A DNA stretch of 11,469 bases from Candidatus Poseidoniales archaeon (GCA_028821815.1 JAPKEY010000032.1:1-11469); one strand, 5' to 3'; shown: positions 1 through 7,667, counted from the stretch's first letter. The notes: generated by a model not told the origin, from the sequence alone. Numbers and translations: made by a program.

Positions 1-351
1 GCTTTGTTTCAAAATGTATTGGTAATGGATTATCTTGGTGATCCCGAAGGGCCGAGCCCACGATTACGCGATATTGAGGTTGAGGAACCCGAACCGGTAT
101 TCGATGAACTTCTAAATTGGTTGCGAGTTTGTTGGCAGGAGGCTGAATTGGTTCATGCAGATTTTAGTGAATACAACATTTTGTGGCACCAAGGAGAGCC
201 CCGAATTATCGATGTAGGTCAGGCTGTTATCAAAACCCATCCCAATGCAGAGGAATTCCTTGTTAGGGACGTCACCCGTCTGGTGGAATGGGCTCAGAGA
301 CAAGGTGTTGAAGTCGATGTTGCCGAAGCCATGGCGAACGTTCTATACTGA
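1..351 (+). CDS. rio1: RIO1-type atypical protein kinase, C-terminal part (5' end outside window)
   Basis: This is the C-terminal half of a RIO-family serine kinase/ATPase, which in archaea and eukaryotes acts late in small ribosomal subunit maturation. The reading frame is open at the left edge, so the true start lies upstream; the TTG at 4 is not a convincing start. Counting from the first complete codon, the catalytic loop reads LVHADFSEYN (catalytic D54, N59), followed by the metal-binding segment IIDVGQAV (D71) and the family-typical HPNAEEFLVRDV stretch. The SEYN loop and the following HPxAxxFLxRD signature favour RIO1 over RIO2. The nucleotide-binding loop is outside the window. The TGA stop at 349-351 directly abuts the stop of the convergent KH-domain gene, itself a predicted partner in 30S maturation. 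Family assignment is strong; the subgroup is inferred from the visible half only. Confidence 0.93.
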   Translation, partial: ALFQNVLVMDYLGDPEGPSPRLRDIEVEEPEPVFDELLNWLRVCWQEAELVHADFSEYNILWHQGEPRIIDVGQAVIKTHPNAEEFLVRDVTRLVEWAQRQGVEVDVAEAMANVLY

Positions 352-1074
352 TTACTCTTCTTCGAATCCAACGGATTCATCTTCTGCGAGTAGCATCATT
401 TCATCAATGGCACCAGTATCTTCGGGGTCTACTTGCGAATCTTTGTAACGCCGTTCTCTCTTTCGTCGAGCAGCATCCAGACCAGGGACCAGTGCCTCAA
501 ATAGGCCACCACCTTCTCCAGTATTTATTGATTCAAGATTACGTGAAGACATTCGTCTTTTTCGCCTCTCAGCCTCAAGATGTTTCAGAACAGATGAGTG
601 TTCAGCACCCTGTAACAGTCTTTCAATCGCTTGGCTAGCCAATGGCAGTGATTCTTCATCACCAATGATGACAACAGTCGAACCATAAATGACAATTTCT
701 GAGCCGGAATGCTCCTCAATCAATTCGCGGATACGCCCATTACGACCGATGAGCCGACTGCGGATACGTCGCTGCTGGTTTGCATTTTTCCCAACATATT
801 CACGCATATCATGAAGAATTAGATGCTGATCATCTTTCAGTAACTGAAGGGCTCTCTCGGGATTCATACCGCGTCCAATGGCCCGAATAACGTCTGGAAA
901 TTTCATTCTCAAAATGGGATCGAATTCCTCATTCCATACAACTGATACATCGCCACTTTTGGAATCAATATGGAGTTTAGAGTTGGTGGCTTCCTCTAAC
1001 GCTCGACGCGTAGCACCTTTGCGTCCAATTAGCACCGCAATGCGGTCTTGTGGGATTCGAGCCAAGCCCTCCAT
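352..1074 (-). CDS. Two-KH-domain RNA-binding protein, Dim2/Pno1 (Krr1-like) family
   Basis: Predicted archaeal homologue of Dim2/Pno1, an RNA-binding factor of pre-30S particles. From ATG 1074 the protein is 240 aa. KH1 starts at once with a GRKG loop (17-20) in the context DRIAVLIGRKGATRR. The family segment IGRGMNPERALQLL (66-79) links to KH2, whose GxxG loop is GRNG (110-113). Residues about 160-240 are an extension with basic runs (RRKRR, ARRKRERR) and a strongly acidic end (FEEE). ATG 1074 was chosen because family members begin only a few residues before the first KH strand. A TTG at 1104 in the same frame would add 10 residues and overlap the upstream gene's stop as TTGA, the geometry of translational coupling, so the longer form cannot be excluded. 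The upstream surface-protein gene lies on the same strand, so the two may be cotranscribed although unrelated in role. Confidence 0.9.
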   Translation of the reverse strand: MEGLARIPQDRIAVLIGRKGATRRALEEATNSKLHIDSKSGDVSVVWNEEFDPILRMKFPDVIRAIGRGMNPERALQLLKDDQHLILHDMREYVGKNANQQRRIRSRLIGRNGRIRELIEEHSGSEIVIYGSTVVIIGDEESLPLASQAIERLLQGAEHSSVLKHLEAERRKRRMSSRNLESINTGEGGGLFEALVPGLDAARRKRERRYKDSQVDPEDTGAIDEMMLLAEDESVGFEEE

Positions 1075-1100
1075 TGGCCCCGCGACCGAAGCCTCCTCTT

Positions 1101-2885
1101 TCAAGACGCCGATTGCCGCCGATTGATAACTCGACTCGCAAACAAGCCAGCGAGAAGCAAGAGTACGATGTTAGACGCAAAACCGCTTACGGAACCCACC
1201 ACTTCTGGGTCAGCGGCTCCAATCAGCAGGAAAGCCTCATTATTTCCTTCGTCACGCTCTGAAATTGAATCATCTGGGTCGACCATGATTCGCAGATCAA
1301 ATTCACCTGCTGTGAGTAGGGAAATGCTCACAGAAATGCTTTCTTGTTGATCGATGAAACTGTTTGTTGGGATAACCATTGAATTCAATGTCACCCATTG
1401 GGTTAACGAGTCACGACTCGCAGGTGCGCTCTCAATTCTTACAACAACACTACCTGAATAGAATTCATTGGTGTTGATATTGGCTTCAAGAAGAACAGGG
1501 TCCTGTGAACCGGCTCTTACAATTAAGCGGTCGAGTGAAGCGTCAGAGATTGAGAAATCAAGACCTGGTAAGATGAGGAAATGCGATGCTGGGGTCATCA
1601 CCGTGTTTCCTGAATTATCGACAAGTGTTGCACGGATAGAGAGGTACTGGCCCGCTCTGGTTGACCAATCGATGGCAGCCGAAAGATAGTTTGAGGTTCC
1701 GGAACCGACACTGAGCCAGTCGGACGAAATGTCAGGTATTGTTCCCGCACCATTGGAATCAAACCCATATTCTAGGCTACATGAAGCAATGTCAATACCT
1801 GAATGTGCATCGGTAGCATCGACGGTTACCGCCACTTGCCCGGACAATGAATCCGTGAGTTCGGGAAGAACCCATCCACCTGCTACGGGGGCGGCTCGAT
1901 CAACCATAATTGTCACATTGAGCGGTTCACCAATATTTCCAACACGATCTACAGCGCGGAATTGAATCGTTCGAACACCCTCTTCCAAAGTCATCGATCC
2001 ATATCCAGCAGAACCGATATCCGCCCACTCATCAGTACTATCGCGCACATGATAGGTCGAAATCCCTGAGCCACCATTGTCATCCGAGCCACTAGACAAG
2101 TCGTTGAAAATCAGGGTTGTGGCGTCTGTCCAAGTACCGGTGGTGACTGAAAGGGAAGGTGTTCCCACATCTGGTCCACTTCGATCTATTCCAATGTGAA
2201 TTGAGGTTTGAGCTGAATTGCCCCCTTCATCAAAGACAGATAGAACCGGGTTCCAAACACCTTCTGACAAGTCTCCGGGCGACCATGCCCACGTATTGAG
2301 CAATGTTCCAGGTCCATCTTGAGGTGGTGTTCCTGAACCAGGTACATCGGTAAGTGTCGCATGTGATAGATGCGAATCTGCACCACTCCAATCGAAATTT
2401 ATTGTACCTGATACAGCAGTTGTAAACCAGGCTCGGTTAATCGTCGAAGAACCATCGCCGATAATCGCTCCAGATGTACTCAGTGTGATGCTATTAGGTA
2501 CAGTATTGTCAATTGTGAACGTCGGGCTGATAACCCAACCAGTGGTAGTTGAATTTGTATACGTTCCATTGATTCTCAATTGATAATCACCATCACTATG
2601 TGCACTGGTATCCCATGCAGTTAACCACGGTGCTGTGGTGATATTAGCAATTGACATCCATGTTGAACCGTCAGAGACCTCGACATTGATGTAATCCATA
2701 CTGGCTACATTTGTTGCACGAACTGTGTATGTTCCTGACAAAATTTGTTCTAAATCAGGTCCGCCGCTAAAGGCTAAATCATCACTTCGACCCGACGAAG
2801 CATCTACTGTAATCCACGCTCCATGAGGTACAAGACACAGCAAAATCACCACGGATGTGGCGAGAATTAAGCGGCGAGAAAGCAT
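1101..2885 (-). CDS. Secreted Ig-like/CARDB surface protein with C-terminal membrane anchor
   Basis: A 594-aa predicted exported protein. ATG 2885 is chosen because it gives a compact signal peptide (MLSRRLILATSVVILLCLV, ending near ITVDA) and has GGAGG ten bases upstream; a GTG at 2912 in frame would only lengthen the n-region. The ectodomain is serine/threonine/glycine/aspartate-rich and looks like tandem beta-sandwich modules. Module borders are marked by repeated [IV]D-x-x-x-P linkers (IDNTVP near 125, IDRSGP near 233, VDRAAP near 328). The last module (about 442-556) ends in VDPDDSISERDEGNNEAFLL, the CARDB hallmark (D...SI.E.DE.NN). A hydrophobic helix (VVGSVSGFASNIVLLLLAGLFA) and the basic end VINRRQSAS anchor the C terminus. 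No catalytic motif is visible, so adhesion, S-layer or envelope scaffolding is only inference. It is divergent from another CARDB-bearing surface protein and sits just upstream of the KH gene. Confidence 0.85.
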   Translation of the reverse strand: MLSRRLILATSVVILLCLVPHGAWITVDASSGRSDDLAFSGGPDLEQILSGTYTVRATNVASMDYINVEVSDGSTWMSIANITTAPWLTAWDTSAHSDGDYQLRINGTYTNSTTTGWVISPTFTIDNTVPNSITLSTSGAIIGDGSSTINRAWFTTAVSGTINFDWSGADSHLSHATLTDVPGSGTPPQDGPGTLLNTWAWSPGDLSEGVWNPVLSVFDEGGNSAQTSIHIGIDRSGPDVGTPSLSVTTGTWTDATTLIFNDLSSGSDDNGGSGISTYHVRDSTDEWADIGSAGYGSMTLEEGVRTIQFRAVDRVGNIGEPLNVTIMVDRAAPVAGGWVLPELTDSLSGQVAVTVDATDAHSGIDIASCSLEYGFDSNGAGTIPDISSDWLSVGSGTSNYLSAAIDWSTRAGQYLSIRATLVDNSGNTVMTPASHFLILPGLDFSISDASLDRLIVRAGSQDPVLLEANINTNEFYSGSVVVRIESAPASRDSLTQWVTLNSMVIPTNSFIDQQESISVSISLLTAGEFDLRIMVDPDDSISERDEGNNEAFLLIGAADPEVVGSVSGFASNIVLLLLAGLFASRVINRRQSAS

Positions 2886-3018
2886 TGGCACCAATCCTCC
2901 CACAAGATGCACCGTCCTTCAAGGCTTTCCAATGGGACCCGCAACGCTTTGACTTGCTAAGGGTCTTCAGGTGATTTCGGAAGCAGGTTTGAAGTGCCTC
3001 GGCTGTTCTCCTGAAGCC
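2886..3018. promoter_or_regulatory. Divergent intergenic region between two surface-protein genes
   Basis: These 133 bases separate two divergently read envelope genes, so both promoters should lie here, unless the longer GTG starts (2912 minus, 2971 plus) are used. I could not find a convincing archaeal BRE/TATA pair on either strand. GGAGG for the minus-strand gene lies ten bases from its ATG. The plus-strand ATG at 3019 has no obvious Shine-Dalgarno sequence. Confidence 0.4.
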
Positions 3019-5715
3019 ATGGAGCGGCCCCCGTTGGCACATATCCTGTGCGCTCTGCTCTTCCTTGCACCAATATTGGCAATCGCTAGCCCTGCTAGTG
3101 CCGAATTATCAGGTAACGTTGCATTCAGCACCGAAGGCCTTTCGATGAGTCCATCAACAGCTGTTGAAGGAGGGGATGTGACATTCACACTTTCTCTTCA
3201 GAACACTGCGAATATTATTGCTGAAGATGTAATTGTTGAGTTTCACAAAAATACTTACGAAGCGGGCAACCCTGCTTCATGGCATTCCGTGGACGTTGCT
3301 GCAAGTTCGTTCGAAGATGTGAACTTTGTTTGGGCTAATCTCGCATGGGGCCAGGGGGAACAGACACTGGTTATCCGGGTCGTTCACAATGATGACCCGA
3401 AAATCATCTCGCATAACTTCAATGTCTCGGGTTTGGCCAATCTACGACTTTCCCACTTTGAATTATCACCTGAATCTGGTGCACACCAGGGTGCCCCCAT
3501 TGCAATTCAAATCGAAGTTCGAAATTCAGGACATGCTGATGCTCCAGCCAGTCATCTTGAATTGACTGTTGCAGGAAGTGCCAATCTTCTTTCAGTATCC
3601 CCCTTGCAAGCCGGTGATTCCATTTGGATGAATCAATCGGCAACAGCACCAGCTGCTGGAACATACGATGTGTTCGGTGTCGTTAATGCCGATAGTGGTG
3701 ATAACATCGTTGAATCAACCACTGCGGATAATACTGAATCGCGCTCCTTGGTCATCGACACATTGCCAGATTACCGCCATGCAGATGGTCCAACTGTCGT
3801 TGCAGACATTGGTTTATCTGGACCTTGGACGCTGAGTGGTACCATTGCACGTGACGGCGGCACTGGTGCAACAACCGTTCCACTCGAAATCCGGATACAG
3901 GATGGCATCACTCTCGAAATTCTTAGTCTATCCTTCACCGACATCGATGCTTTTGCAGAATACTCGGTCATAGTCACCTCTCTGGATTTGACAGATACAA
4001 CCCCTGGTGATATCTACCTTGACTTAGAGATTGATCCTTCGACAAGTGTAGCACAATCGAATCCATTCAACAATTTAGAATCAGCATCCCTGACAATTTA
4101 TCAGGAACCCAACGTGGTCGTGACAGGCGCCTCACCACAAACACCGACCACGGTTCCAGGAAACATGGTTACATTCACAGTGACATTGCAAAATGTAGGG
4201 ATGGTCACTACAAAGGGAGTGTTATCGGCTACGTTTGAGGGTCAACCACTCACACCTCAAAATATCACACTCCTGTCGTCAAATACCGGGAATGAAGGTC
4301 AATACAGTGCCACTTTCACTGCCTTTGCAGATGGTTTGACCAGAGATATTCCCTTTGAGGCTAGTTGGACCAAAACTCCTGGTTTTTACGACCGATTAGA
4401 AACTGATAACGTGGTCACCAGTTCAGTCAGACTAAATTCTAATCTACAATTACAATTCTTGTTTAACACAGAAGGGTGGACACCGGATGCTCCACCACTC
4501 TATGCAACATACACCTATGTTTACACAATCGATGTTCGGGCACAGAGTGGGGCCGGTAACGAGACATTCGAATGTATCGATCGTACGACAAATACCATAT
4601 TGGATACTACTTCTTCACTGGAGTTCGCCACTGACGAGCAACAAACCATTCGCTGTGTAATCACCCCTAAGCAACCTGGTCAAATCGAACTTGCAATCAC
4701 ACCTCAGGGTTCCAGCGTACAGACACCCCATGCCAAGGTTTGGTCGGTGGAACTTGAAAGTGGAACCGACATCTCGAATGGAGACGATTCAACATCAATA
4801 CTTCTGTTCGCAGTAGCAGGTCTGGTTGCCTTGGGTGCATTGATTGGTGCCATTGTTCTCACCCGACGCGGATTGGCTGATGCCGACCGGGAAACATACG
4901 ACTTATGTCCAGCTTGTGATGGAGATATTGAAGGTGATGAGGACATTTGTCCGCATTGTGACTTCGATCTTCGTGTGGGGCGCGCGAAGTTCCATGATTG
5001 TGAAGATTGTAATTCTACGATACCTTCAATGTTGGAGCACTGCCCCTACTGTGGTTCGGAGCAAGATCTTGGTATACATTACACTCGACGTGAACAAAAA
5101 TTCAAGCCCCTTCCAGTTGAAGTTGAAGATGAGCAGATAGACGATGAAGTGGATGAAAACGAAATCGTTCGGGGTTACGAAGGATACGACAAACATGCTA
5201 GTGATCTTGGTTTCAATGAAGAGCAATTGGAAGGGGAATGGGATGAGAATCTCACTGAAGCTGAGACGTATTTCGATTCCAAAGAAGAGGCACGCCTTGC
5301 TGCTGATGTTGCAGCCGCCGAAATGGGTGAGGTTGAGGATCTCGTAACATCTACTAAACTCGGTGAAGTAATGGATGAATTGCCACAACACGATCTAGAT
5401 GCCTTCCTAGGTGATGTGGAATCACGGCGACACCTTGCCGATGCAGATGTAGAATTGACTGCTTCGGATGCAAATTACCGTGAACAAATTTTCGAACTCA
5501 CAGGCGAAGATGGGGTATTACCTGGCCAAGAGGTCAATGTCGATGCAATGATTGACAATACAGTGGTTGGCAACGAAGTACGTTCAGCCAGCAGCGATTT
5601 TACAATCCAGGATGGAGATGAACCGGTCACCAAAAGTGAACCTGAGCCAGAACCGACTACAGAGGAACCTGCACCTAAACGCCGTGGCATCCGCCGTCGC
5701 AAGAAGGATGAGTAA
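3019..5715 (+). CDS. Surface protein: CARDB-like repeats, one membrane span, cytoplasmic double zinc ribbon and acidic tail
   Basis: An 898-aa predicted type I membrane protein. The signal peptide covers residues 1-28, with a cleavage site after SPASA. ATG 3019 gives a normal-length signal; an in-frame GTG at 2971 would prepend 16 residues. The ectodomain (about 29-590) has about four CARDB/Ig-like modules starting near residues 41, 140, 254 and 364. CARDB-like ends include DNIVESTTADNTESRSL and STSVAQSNPFNNLES. A last beta-rich module (475-580) has two cysteines that could form a disulfide. The membrane helix is at 593-615 (SILLFAVAGLVALGALIGAI), followed by TRRG. Inside the cell are two zinc ribbons of identical spacing: C630-x2-C633-x10-C644-x2-C647 and C661-x2-C664-x10-C675-x2-C678. 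A roughly 170-residue Asp/Glu-rich region follows, then a basic end (PKRRGIRRRKKDE). No enzyme motif is visible. The topology suggests a link between outside ligand or matrix and cytoplasmic partners, but this is inference. Confidence 0.86.
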   Translation: MERPPLAHILCALLFLAPILAIASPASAELSGNVAFSTEGLSMSPSTAVEGGDVTFTLSLQNTANIIAEDVIVEFHKNTYEAGNPASWHSVDVAASSFEDVNFVWANLAWGQGEQTLVIRVVHNDDPKIISHNFNVSGLANLRLSHFELSPESGAHQGAPIAIQIEVRNSGHADAPASHLELTVAGSANLLSVSPLQAGDSIWMNQSATAPAAGTYDVFGVVNADSGDNIVESTTADNTESRSLVIDTLPDYRHADGPTVVADIGLSGPWTLSGTIARDGGTGATTVPLEIRIQDGITLEILSLSFTDIDAFAEYSVIVTSLDLTDTTPGDIYLDLEIDPSTSVAQSNPFNNLESASLTIYQEPNVVVTGASPQTPTTVPGNMVTFTVTLQNVGMVTTKGVLSATFEGQPLTPQNITLLSSNTGNEGQYSATFTAFADGLTRDIPFEASWTKTPGFYDRLETDNVVTSSVRLNSNLQLQFLFNTEGWTPDAPPLYATYTYVYTIDVRAQSGAGNETFECIDRTTNTILDTTSSLEFATDEQQTIRCVITPKQPGQIELAITPQGSSVQTPHAKVWSVELESGTDISNGDDSTSILLFAVAGLVALGALIGAIVLTRRGLADADRETYDLCPACDGDIEGDEDICPHCDFDLRVGRAKFHDCEDCNSTIPSMLEHCPYCGSEQDLGIHYTRREQKFKPLPVEVEDEQIDDEVDENEIVRGYEGYDKHASDLGFNEEQLEGEWDENLTEAETYFDSKEEARLAADVAAAEMGEVEDLVTSTKLGEVMDELPQHDLDAFLGDVESRRHLADADVELTASDANYREQIFELTGEDGVLPGQEVNVDAMIDNTVVGNEVRSASSDFTIQDGDEPVTKSEPEPEPTTEEPAPKRRGIRRRKKDE

Positions 5716-5746
5716 GGCATTCCTAAGGCCGTCAGACAGAAATGTG

Positions 5747-5773
5747 CTCCCCTACACCGGAAGGGTAGGGGAG
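5747..5773 (+). promoter_or_regulatory. RNA hairpin in front of the lipoprotein gene
   Basis: CTCCCCTAC (5747-5755) pairs perfectly with GTAGGGGAG (5765-5773). After one bulged A (5756), two more C-G pairs close a GGAA loop (5759-5762), which fits the GNRA tetraloop pattern. It lies 31 bases after the surface-protein stop and ends five bases before the GTG start of the lipoprotein gene. The 3' arm contains the GGGGAG part of the likely ribosome-binding sequence GGGGAGAGG, so folding would hide it. No T-run follows, which argues against a simple archaeal terminator. Translation control or RNA processing/stability are the more likely roles (inference). Confidence 0.6.
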
Positions 5774-5778
5774 AGGCC

Positions 5779-6411
5779 GTGTCAGGACTACGCAGGAGGA
5801 CAATGAGTGGCATCATGGTCCTGCTTTTCGTATCTATGGCCATGCCCGGATGCCTCTCTCTTGTCCTTGGGCGCGAATTAATTGAAGGAATTAGAACTGA
5901 GCCGGAAGTACGCGAAGAGCCCACATTGTACGACTTGTCGCACACATTCTTGGTAGACGGCACCGAACTTCTCCCCACACAGGGCCAAGAAACTCTATTT
6001 CAAGCGATCCCAATTGATGATACAGTTGGGGAAATTGTCATCTACTTTGAAACATCAGTCAATTATTTTCTTGGGGATGCCGATATTCGCTATGTCCACG
6101 TTGAATTGTTGTGGTGCGAAGATGATGGTGCAGGTAACCCGGTGAACTGTGATGAGGCAGATCCAATTTACGAAGTCATGGCTGACAACGGAACTTACGA
6201 CCCGGAACGAACAGTATTAGATCGAAATTCCAATCCCTTTGAAAGTGGTATGTGGAGCCTCACAGTTGACGGTCGCGGAACGGGTTGGAACACAGGTCTC
6301 ACTGCCATAGATGACCAAGATTCGTGGATTCTTCGAGTCACAGTGATTCGCCCTTGCTTGTCCTTCCCAGAAAATCCAGAAGAATGCACGCCAACAATCG
6401 ATCTAGAGTGA
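5779..6411 (+). CDS. Small predicted lipoprotein of unknown function
   Basis: A 210-aa protein with a lipoprotein-type signal. From GTG 5779 the n-region is MSGLRRRT, the hydrophobic stretch is SGIMVLLFVSMA, and the lipobox is AMPGC with Cys25 as the lipidation site. GTG was chosen because it supplies the positive charges and has GGGGAGAGG just upstream. An in-frame ATG at 5803 has a perfect AGGAGG three bases upstream and gives a 202-aa product without arginines, so either start is possible. The mature part is acidic and beta-strand-rich. Two cysteine pairs, C113/C124 and C193/C203, could form disulfides. The segment GMWSLTVDGRGTGWN...WILRVTV resembles a beta-sandwich. I recognise no family. 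It follows the zinc-ribbon surface gene after 63 bases and may share its transcript; its TGA abuts the stop of the convergent Cas4-like gene. Confidence 0.8.
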   Translation: MSGLRRRTMSGIMVLLFVSMAMPGCLSLVLGRELIEGIRTEPEVREEPTLYDLSHTFLVDGTELLPTQGQETLFQAIPIDDTVGEIVIYFETSVNYFLGDADIRYVHVELLWCEDDGAGNPVNCDEADPIYEVMADNGTYDPERTVLDRNSNPFESGMWSLTVDGRGTGWNTGLTAIDDQDSWILRVTVIRPCLSFPENPEECTPTIDLE

Positions 6412-7647
6412 TTATACCAAGCTCTGTGGGCACTTCGCTCTGCGAGAGCAATTACGGCACTTCCCCACCCTCTCATGATTTCGTTCGGCCCCACCCTCAA
6501 CCATGAGGCGTTGAATTTCTTGAATTGAGGAATAGAGATCATCTCTAGCAGAATCATCCCATGGAACCGTGTACAAAGCCTCACCCCCGTAGCGAAGGAT
6601 TCCATATTCAGGTGCAGATCCAGTGGTCTTGTCTACAAGATGAAGGTAAGCGAGTAATTGCATTCGGTGACTATCATGGGGTTTCACTGGTATTTTCCCT
6701 GTTTTCTGTTCCACAGGGATGAATTGATTGTCGATCTTTACGATTTGGTCGGGCCGACCCCGTAGTCCAATTTTTTCATCAGAGAGTAAGGCCGCACTTT
6801 CACCAGAATCATCACTGTAAGCCAATATGTCAGTCTTTGATAATCCAGCATCTTCTCTTGCATCAAGTGATTGTTTACCGGATACGAGTGCCCTGTGTAA
6901 TTGCCAAGCAGAGAACAGTAACCACGCCAATGTAAACACAATGAGTGAAAATGTCAGCACAGTTCTATTTGTAGCCCAATAAATTGCCAATCCATGCAAG
7001 GCGACAGCAATGGAGGCCAAAAGTAACCGAGATTCTGTAATTCCACCTTTTCCATAGTCACTATCATTGCCGATATCAAACGGAGAAACCACATTCTCAT
7101 TTTGCAACCCACTACCGTCGATTGTCGGTGGTTGTGCCAATCCGAAGGGCCAGCCCAACCAGCGGCGCCAAGGCAACGAAATGAGCATGATTGCTAACAC
7201 TAACCAGACAGCAGCCAATATGATGAGATACATACCAACATCACGGATTAATTCTTCTGGGATAGTACCTTCATTGACGAAGAAAAATGCCGCAGAATCA
7301 GCTGAAAGAGCACAAACAACAGTAATCCACCAAGACCAGATAACTATGTCTTGTGATGCCTGAGTTTCTGAGCGTTTGTAGTCGACCATTTTCTTGTGTA
7401 TGCGATCATGTGCAAGCATACCTTGTTCCAATGCATTACCTTCCCCGCTTACACCGGCTTTGGACAATTGCCAAGAAACTGGACAGTAGGTATGTCTCTC
7501 TAAATCCGATGCCGAAACAGGTAGTGCCACACCTTGAAAATTTGCCCAGAAACCATCTTCACGAAGGTTCCCTTCAGCAATTGGCCCTGAAATTTCTAGG
7601 GCGGTTTCAACCGATTCACCTACTCCCATGGAACAATCAGAATCCAT
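6412..7647 (-). CDS. Membrane-inserted Cas4/RecB-family Fe-S nuclease
   Basis: A 411-aa protein with the Cas4-type PD-(D/E)xK nuclease layout interrupted by membrane helices. Seen in order: SASDLERHTYCPVSW with the first cluster cysteine C55; GMLAHDRIH with motif I histidine (H80 or H84); four hydrophobic segments at about 101-124, 139-158, 208-225 and 230-250; GLRGRPD with D300; VEQKTGK with E313 and K315; MQLLAYLH with Q330 and Y334; and C-terminal C397-x2-C400-x5-C406 (CRNCSRRAKCP). One upstream cysteine plus three C-terminal cysteines is the 4Fe-4S arrangement of Cas4/AddB-type nucleases, and all catalytic positions are present. Cas4 itself is about 170-200 aa; the extra length is mainly the membrane segment. 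No cas genes or repeats are nearby, so a CRISPR role is not supported; DNA end processing at the membrane is inference. ATG 7647 is the first good start; ATG 7629 is an alternative. Confidence 0.88.
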   Translation of the reverse strand: MDSDCSMGVGESVETALEISGPIAEGNLREDGFWANFQGVALPVSASDLERHTYCPVSWQLSKAGVSGEGNALEQGMLAHDRIHKKMVDYKRSETQASQDIVIWSWWITVVCALSADSAAFFFVNEGTIPEELIRDVGMYLIILAAVWLVLAIMLISLPWRRWLGWPFGLAQPPTIDGSGLQNENVVSPFDIGNDSDYGKGGITESRLLLASIAVALHGLAIYWATNRTVLTFSLIVFTLAWLLFSAWQLHRALVSGKQSLDAREDAGLSKTDILAYSDDSGESAALLSDEKIGLRGRPDQIVKIDNQFIPVEQKTGKIPVKPHDSHRMQLLAYLHLVDKTTGSAPEYGILRYGGEALYTVPWDDSARDDLYSSIQEIQRLMVEGGAERNHERVGKCRNCSRRAKCPQSLV

Positions 7648-7667
7648 CGAACGTTAAGCGTTATTCC

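Noticed and set aside
352..1104. TTGA overlap start for the KH gene
   Set aside because: Not excluded, but ATG 1074 matches where family members start relative to KH1, so the shorter form was annotated.
2965..3016. Inverted 7-base arms CTTCAGG and CCTGAAG in the divergent surface-gene region
   Set aside because: The arms are 38 bases apart, too far for a simple operator or hairpin, and are compatible with chance.
5026..5391. Open frame of about 120 codons on the minus strand inside the surface-protein gene
   Set aside because: It is antisense to the zinc-ribbon and acidic region, which has clear coding motifs; the translated product is low-complexity hydrophobic sequence without a family.
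5475..5978. 167-codon minus-strand frame
   Set aside because: It spans the end of the surface protein, the hairpin and the start of the lipoprotein gene on the opposite strand; it has no domain and looks like a codon-bias shadow.
6412..7647. CRISPR-Cas locus suggested by the Cas4-like nuclease
   Set aside because: No direct-repeat array and no cas1, cas2 or effector gene is present; stand-alone Cas4-family proteins are common in archaea.
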